DNA of 64,000 nt, taken from Aspidiotus rigidus (lineage: Eukaryota > Arthropoda > Insecta > Hemiptera > Diaspididae). The notes beneath the pieces were generated by a model, which saw nothing but the letters and a program-made list of their open reading frames with translations, searched no databases and had not been told where the DNA came from. Shown here piece after piece: positions 59,761 through 64,000 of the stretch; the first letter of the stretch is position 1, and the number at the start of each line of letters is the position of its first letter. The position numbers were made by a program, and so were the translations under genes. Location of the stretch: the NCBI GenBank assembly GCA_035079385.1, contig JAVHKY010000054.1:16720001-16784000 (forward strand). The letters run 5' to 3'.

Positions 59761-62600
59761 GATCCGAACAGGTACATACCGGGTGGAGGTTTGTTTGAAT
59801 TGGTTTATAAGGCACATCGTGATGATTCACAGGTTCAGTCTTGATTTCTCTCAACCTGTTTCACAATTTTGGTTTCTGCTGGGTCAATGCTTTCAGATCT
59901 ACTTAGATAATGGTGATGGAACCAGAAGCACTTGCTCGTTCTTGAATATCATGGCGGTTTTTGCAATGCTTTGCTCGTTGAGGTATCCTCTTACTATAGA
60001 TACTTGGGAACGTTTGAAATCATTCGCGTGCAATTTTTCAATTTATTGACAAGAATATGAGAGTTAAGTAAAAGTTCTTTACTGCGGGTCATTCTGAAAT
60101 TTGTGTGACCACATTTTGATGACGTCATAGGATGGGTATCTGTGAGTGGTAAGCTTACCAAACGTCTCAAGAAAGACGATTTGTGATAATTTCTACTTCC
60201 CAGACATGAAGCCATCGTGGAGGCAGCTGGAGGAAAATGTGACGTCATCAAAGAGGAAGGAGGTATTATTTATTGTGGAGGAGATCGATTCCAGATTTTT
60301 GACCAACATAAACTTTCCTTGTTTGCTGAATAAGTCCTACTTCTAATGGTTAGAACTCAGATTCAACGACTTTTGTCGGATAATTTCTTTGAGAACGAGG
60401 TGGTATCAGTCAACAGATGGAATCTTGAAGACAACTTCTAAATAAAAGTAGGTAGATAGGTAGCCATTATGGTAGAACTCGAAGAATGCTCTCCGATAGG
60501 GAGTGAACGAGAATTTTCACGGAAAATTTTCAAGATTTTTGATGAGAAAGATAAATAAATCTGTCATTAACCTTCACGGTCACAGTTTAACATTATTTCT
60601 TCGCCAAACGATGATTGGAAAACCATATTTGAAATCCTATGAGAAACGAGAGTAAACCCACAATGCACCTACGTAAATCATGACGTATACAAGCACTATT
60701 CCGGTCATTGGAATCATTGGACGAAATACAAGTAAATTACTAGAAGAAAAAATTTTATTTTACCTGATAGTACCTACGTATATGTTTGGAAGCTTGCCAA
60801 AACTCTTAAAATTGCTGTCTCAGAAGAAAATTTTTGTTAGTGTTGACTTTACGAAAAAGCATGCTTTAACCTGGAAGATACATATGGAATGATTTCAGAT
60901 TGAACTCGATGATTTCATCAGATATTCGAAGATATCATTCCTAAAGTGTTGAATACGTCTCGACGAACTTCTGTCTCTCCATGACCAAGCGTGCGCTCGT
61001 TATTTCTCTCGTGCATCTATACCATCAGGGTCACGTTCGTGTCCACTGCAACCTTATTGAATACGAGCTTGTAAGACAATGACTCGTGAACACCAAAAAT
61101 ACGCGACATGGTGCGAAAGTAGACTTGTGGAGTGAGAGCGACGGAAAATACAAACGAGGAGATCCTATAATATTATTCATATTTTGAGTGGGATGCATAA
61201 GCACGGAAGCGAGAGGCTATATTTCTCACGACGTGTAATTACACGTAACACATAAAAAACGGTACTTCGACAATTATTGAAATTAACAGCACCTTTTGGC
61301 CGTCACCAACAGCACTTATGTGCCGCAGCTGGCCCTCTATATTATCCATGTAGGCTGGACTATTTGTTTGTCTGAGTTTAAAATGCAAAATGAAAGCTGC
61401 ACGCTTTCAACATTCGTCATTCGCACGATTTACGTATTATTGAAAAAATTGAGTAGATGCTTCGCTTTATGAATACTAAAATGCGAAAAGTAACGGAAAT
61501 TTCTTTTTTGAGATTGATCTTTAATTAATGAATGCACGCGACAGAACTCGATACGTTTTTATAATTTCCTTTTTTAGAAACAAAAAACGTGAGCGATGAA
61601 TGTAGTGCATAGAGTGCTCGGGAATCCACATTATTATTGGACGGAGAGTTTAAAACAAAATTCATTTCATATCCAGAGATCCCCTTTTAATTAATGGTTA
61701 AATGAATGTGTAATTTCAATACGCTAAATTCACAGAAATTGGTACATTTTCAAAATTTTAGGATTGCAATACTTCTTTAATTTTTTTTACATTAATCACG
61801 ATCATTGAAGTCTCGCTTCTAGCGACCACGACCTTCATGACTGCTGCGAGCGTTTATATACTCGTACTTTCTCGAATTTATCAGTACTTATAAAGTCTTC
61901 TACCTCGATGAGAGATTCATTTTTCTCTGCTCACTCTTTCGTCAAGTTTTTTTATTCAAAGACCTCTCGTCGAAAACGTACACACACGATTCTTCGGTCT
62001 ACGTATGTCTATTCACCTTTCCTCGGCCTCTTCAGACTTCTGGTTAGTATGAAATGTTCTCAATGTTTGAATTTCAACTATACAAAGTGCGTTCGAGTTA
62101 TATTTTAGTCCCATTATTTTTCCAGGAGAGAGAAGTCAATCCTGTCTCTAACTCGCGCAATCGTCATGAGTTTGACAAAATGGTTGAAGACTTGGATCAT
62201 CTACTTTAATGCAAATCATTCTTCAGGGATATGAAATTACTTGGATATAACTACAGAAAGCAAACCAGTTAAGAAAGGGCAGATGTACGGTAACCAGGAC
62301 AGTTGTCGAAAGAGTCGACCCTCCAAGGTTATGCAAAATTGTCGTCTAGAGAGAATGATCCCGTTGAGCCGTAAAATTATACCGAAGTACTTCGATCTCT
62401 ATTTTTCTCCCTTAATGGACATGTAATTCACCCTCTACTCTCAAATATTTCTTGTTTAGCTGTGAAATTGGCCAATAAGAGGCAGTTTTAGACAATTTGT
62501 GGGTAATTGCCTTCAATAGGTAGTGACTTTATACCTAATTGCTCCGCCATTCGCCTTAAACAAAAAAAAAAAATTATTTTTTCAAGTTCTGTCTGTTAAA
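59761..62600. other. Non-coding stretch
   Basis: No coding pattern recognised. ORFs at 59783, 59994, 60680, 61908 and 62241 lack motifs and splice support. Confidence 0.4.
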
Positions 62601-62609
62601 ACATGATAA

Positions 62610-63110
62610 TTTTTGTGACGTCATCAAACCTAACCTTGATGACGTCATCCTTCAAGTTCAGTAACATCATCACTCCTACCCTTCAAATATAAACACTTTT
62701 GTTACGTTATGAATCTGTGACGTCATTATTTCCAATCTCTAAGACGTCATAAGCCTGTGAAGTCATCACCACTAACATTAGGGCATATACGCTTTTGTGA
62801 GGTCATCAATCTACGACGTCCTGAACCACAATCTTAATCCCAGAGTGGTATGGAGATTTTGTAAAATTTATTGAACGATATATTCACTTAGTGACGTCAT
62901 TACCCCTAGTATTGGGACATTATGCATTCACGGGACGTCATTACCCTCAATCTTAGTCATGTAATAAACCTGTGATGTCATCACCCTGAACCCGAAGATG
63001 TATACACTTTTCTCACGTCCTCAACCCCAATTGTACTGACACGTCATCACCCCGCGGTATCTCTTCCCTAACCCCTAACATTATACACTTTTTTGACGTC
63101 ATCACTGCGC
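62610..63110. repeat. Cluster of TGACGTCAT-type words
   Basis: About a dozen copies of TGACGTCAT or one-base variants (GTGACGTCATC, GATGACGTCATCC, GACGTCATTA) within 500 bp, spaced irregularly and separated by CTAACCC-like and ACACTTTT words. Looks like a degenerate repeat; the core equals a CRE/ATF site. Confidence 0.7.
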
Positions 63111-64000
63111 TATGTATTTTAGGTAAGACAATTTTGGTGGGTACTGCCCTCAGAAATAGGTATTTTCGTTACTTGGGAGTAAAGTGAGCGTTTTTTACGC
63201 AATGTTGGCAACACGTATCGCAAGTGAGGGTAAAGTAAAAAGCCGGGAAACATCCTGATCATGTAAAAGAAGGTATTTCTGTTTATGCTTTTCCATAGTT
63301 TTCATCCGCCCTTTAAAATGAGGACTAGAAAAATTTTGGTGCATGACAGCTCAAGTCTTGGAAGATTCAAATTGACTTTAATGATTGGAAAACGAAGTAA
63401 GGAGCCGAAAGGAGTGTTTAAGATCGAACTAGAGTTGGAGGAAAATTTAGGTATAACATGAAAAATTTGATGGAAAAAATTCTTTCAGGAATGAAGAGAA
63501 AAGAGTTCGTTTTGAAAATTTGGTCATTTTTCAGAGCAAGACGATAGAATACTTTGAGGCTTTGAGTTCTTCGAAGGTAGCGATAATGACAGATGAAAGA
63601 TTAGCCTACTTGGTTTACTTCTCGATGAAGTGGAAAAACGAAGGCAATTTGAGCAAGATGGCTGAGCCAATAATTCTGAGACAGCAATGAACGATATTTA
63701 TGTCATTCTTTAACATTCAGACACAAGCCAGCAGCGTAACAACAGGAAAATATAAGCTTTTCAAATACTCAGTGAAATGAATTAATTTTATTTCTTCGCC
63801 ACTGTTTTGATTCAGTCCATATGTTCTTTACTACCGAGGTATACAAAGTTTGGAAATTTTAATTGAGGTAAATTACGATTCTTAGATTTACGGGGTAAAT
63901 TTCATTCATTTTTCTATTTATCTGCACTTATTAGTTCAAATATGATTTATATCCCGACAAATTATAGAGCGTGCGTTCGTTACAAAATTTATGTTCCCCA
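63111..64000. other. Right end, nothing recognised
   Basis: AT-rich sequence to the window end without a supported feature. Confidence 0.5.

Noticed and set aside
1..64000. CRISPR arrays, bacterial operons, rRNA or tRNA genes
   Set aside because: No direct-repeat/spacer pattern, no operon layout and no cloverleaf or rRNA core recognised; the DNA is clearly nuclear eukaryotic.

Overview
This is eukaryotic nuclear DNA, almost certainly from an insect. It is AT-rich, the genes have short GT-AG introns, and it is packed with degraded transposons. Two complete conserved genes anchor it: UPF1 (the nonsense-mediated decay helicase; 18 coding exons, minus strand, 27540-32306) and inositol monophosphatase (6 coding exons, plus strand, 40436-41863). 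A sap-feeding hemipteran such as a mealybug, scale or aphid relative is my guess from overall sequence style; nothing in the window proves it.

The left 26.5 kb is the most interesting part. It holds five head-to-tail paralogous genes on the minus strand (here A to E: 1114-3242, 4673-5936, 9343-11055, 15725-18586, 25501-26551). I assembled them by hand from splice sites. Each has five coding exons with intron phases 1-1-0-0. Each encodes a basic protein of about 217-289 residues with an N-terminal signal peptide and a C-terminal half carrying the cysteine framework C-x11-C-x19..21-C-x16-C-C. Standard ORF calling misses them because every exon is short. I do not recognise the family; a lineage-specific secreted or effector-like family is the best description.

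Between 20.4 and 25.1 kb lie a non-LTR retrotransposon 3' end and terminal-inverted-repeat DNA elements. From 33.2 to 39.4 kb there is a Penelope-like fragment with an inverted terminal repeat and a hammerhead-like motif, then a MITE, a broken DIRS-like retrotransposon (gag, RT, RNase H, tyrosine recombinase in order on the minus strand) and a pogo/Tigger-like element with a TA duplication. Two or three hAT-like nonautonomous elements sit at 8.4, 13.7 and 55.2 kb.

The right third (42.5-64 kb) is mostly non-coding. It contains a small candidate ORF (42272), a minisatellite, hairpins, a probable signal-peptide first exon of a long gene (48282-48381, plus strand), scattered transposon remnants and a stretch dense in TGACGTCA-like sites (62.6-63.1 kb). 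All exon joins are by eye from splice consensus, phase and paralogue alignment; transcript data would settle them.
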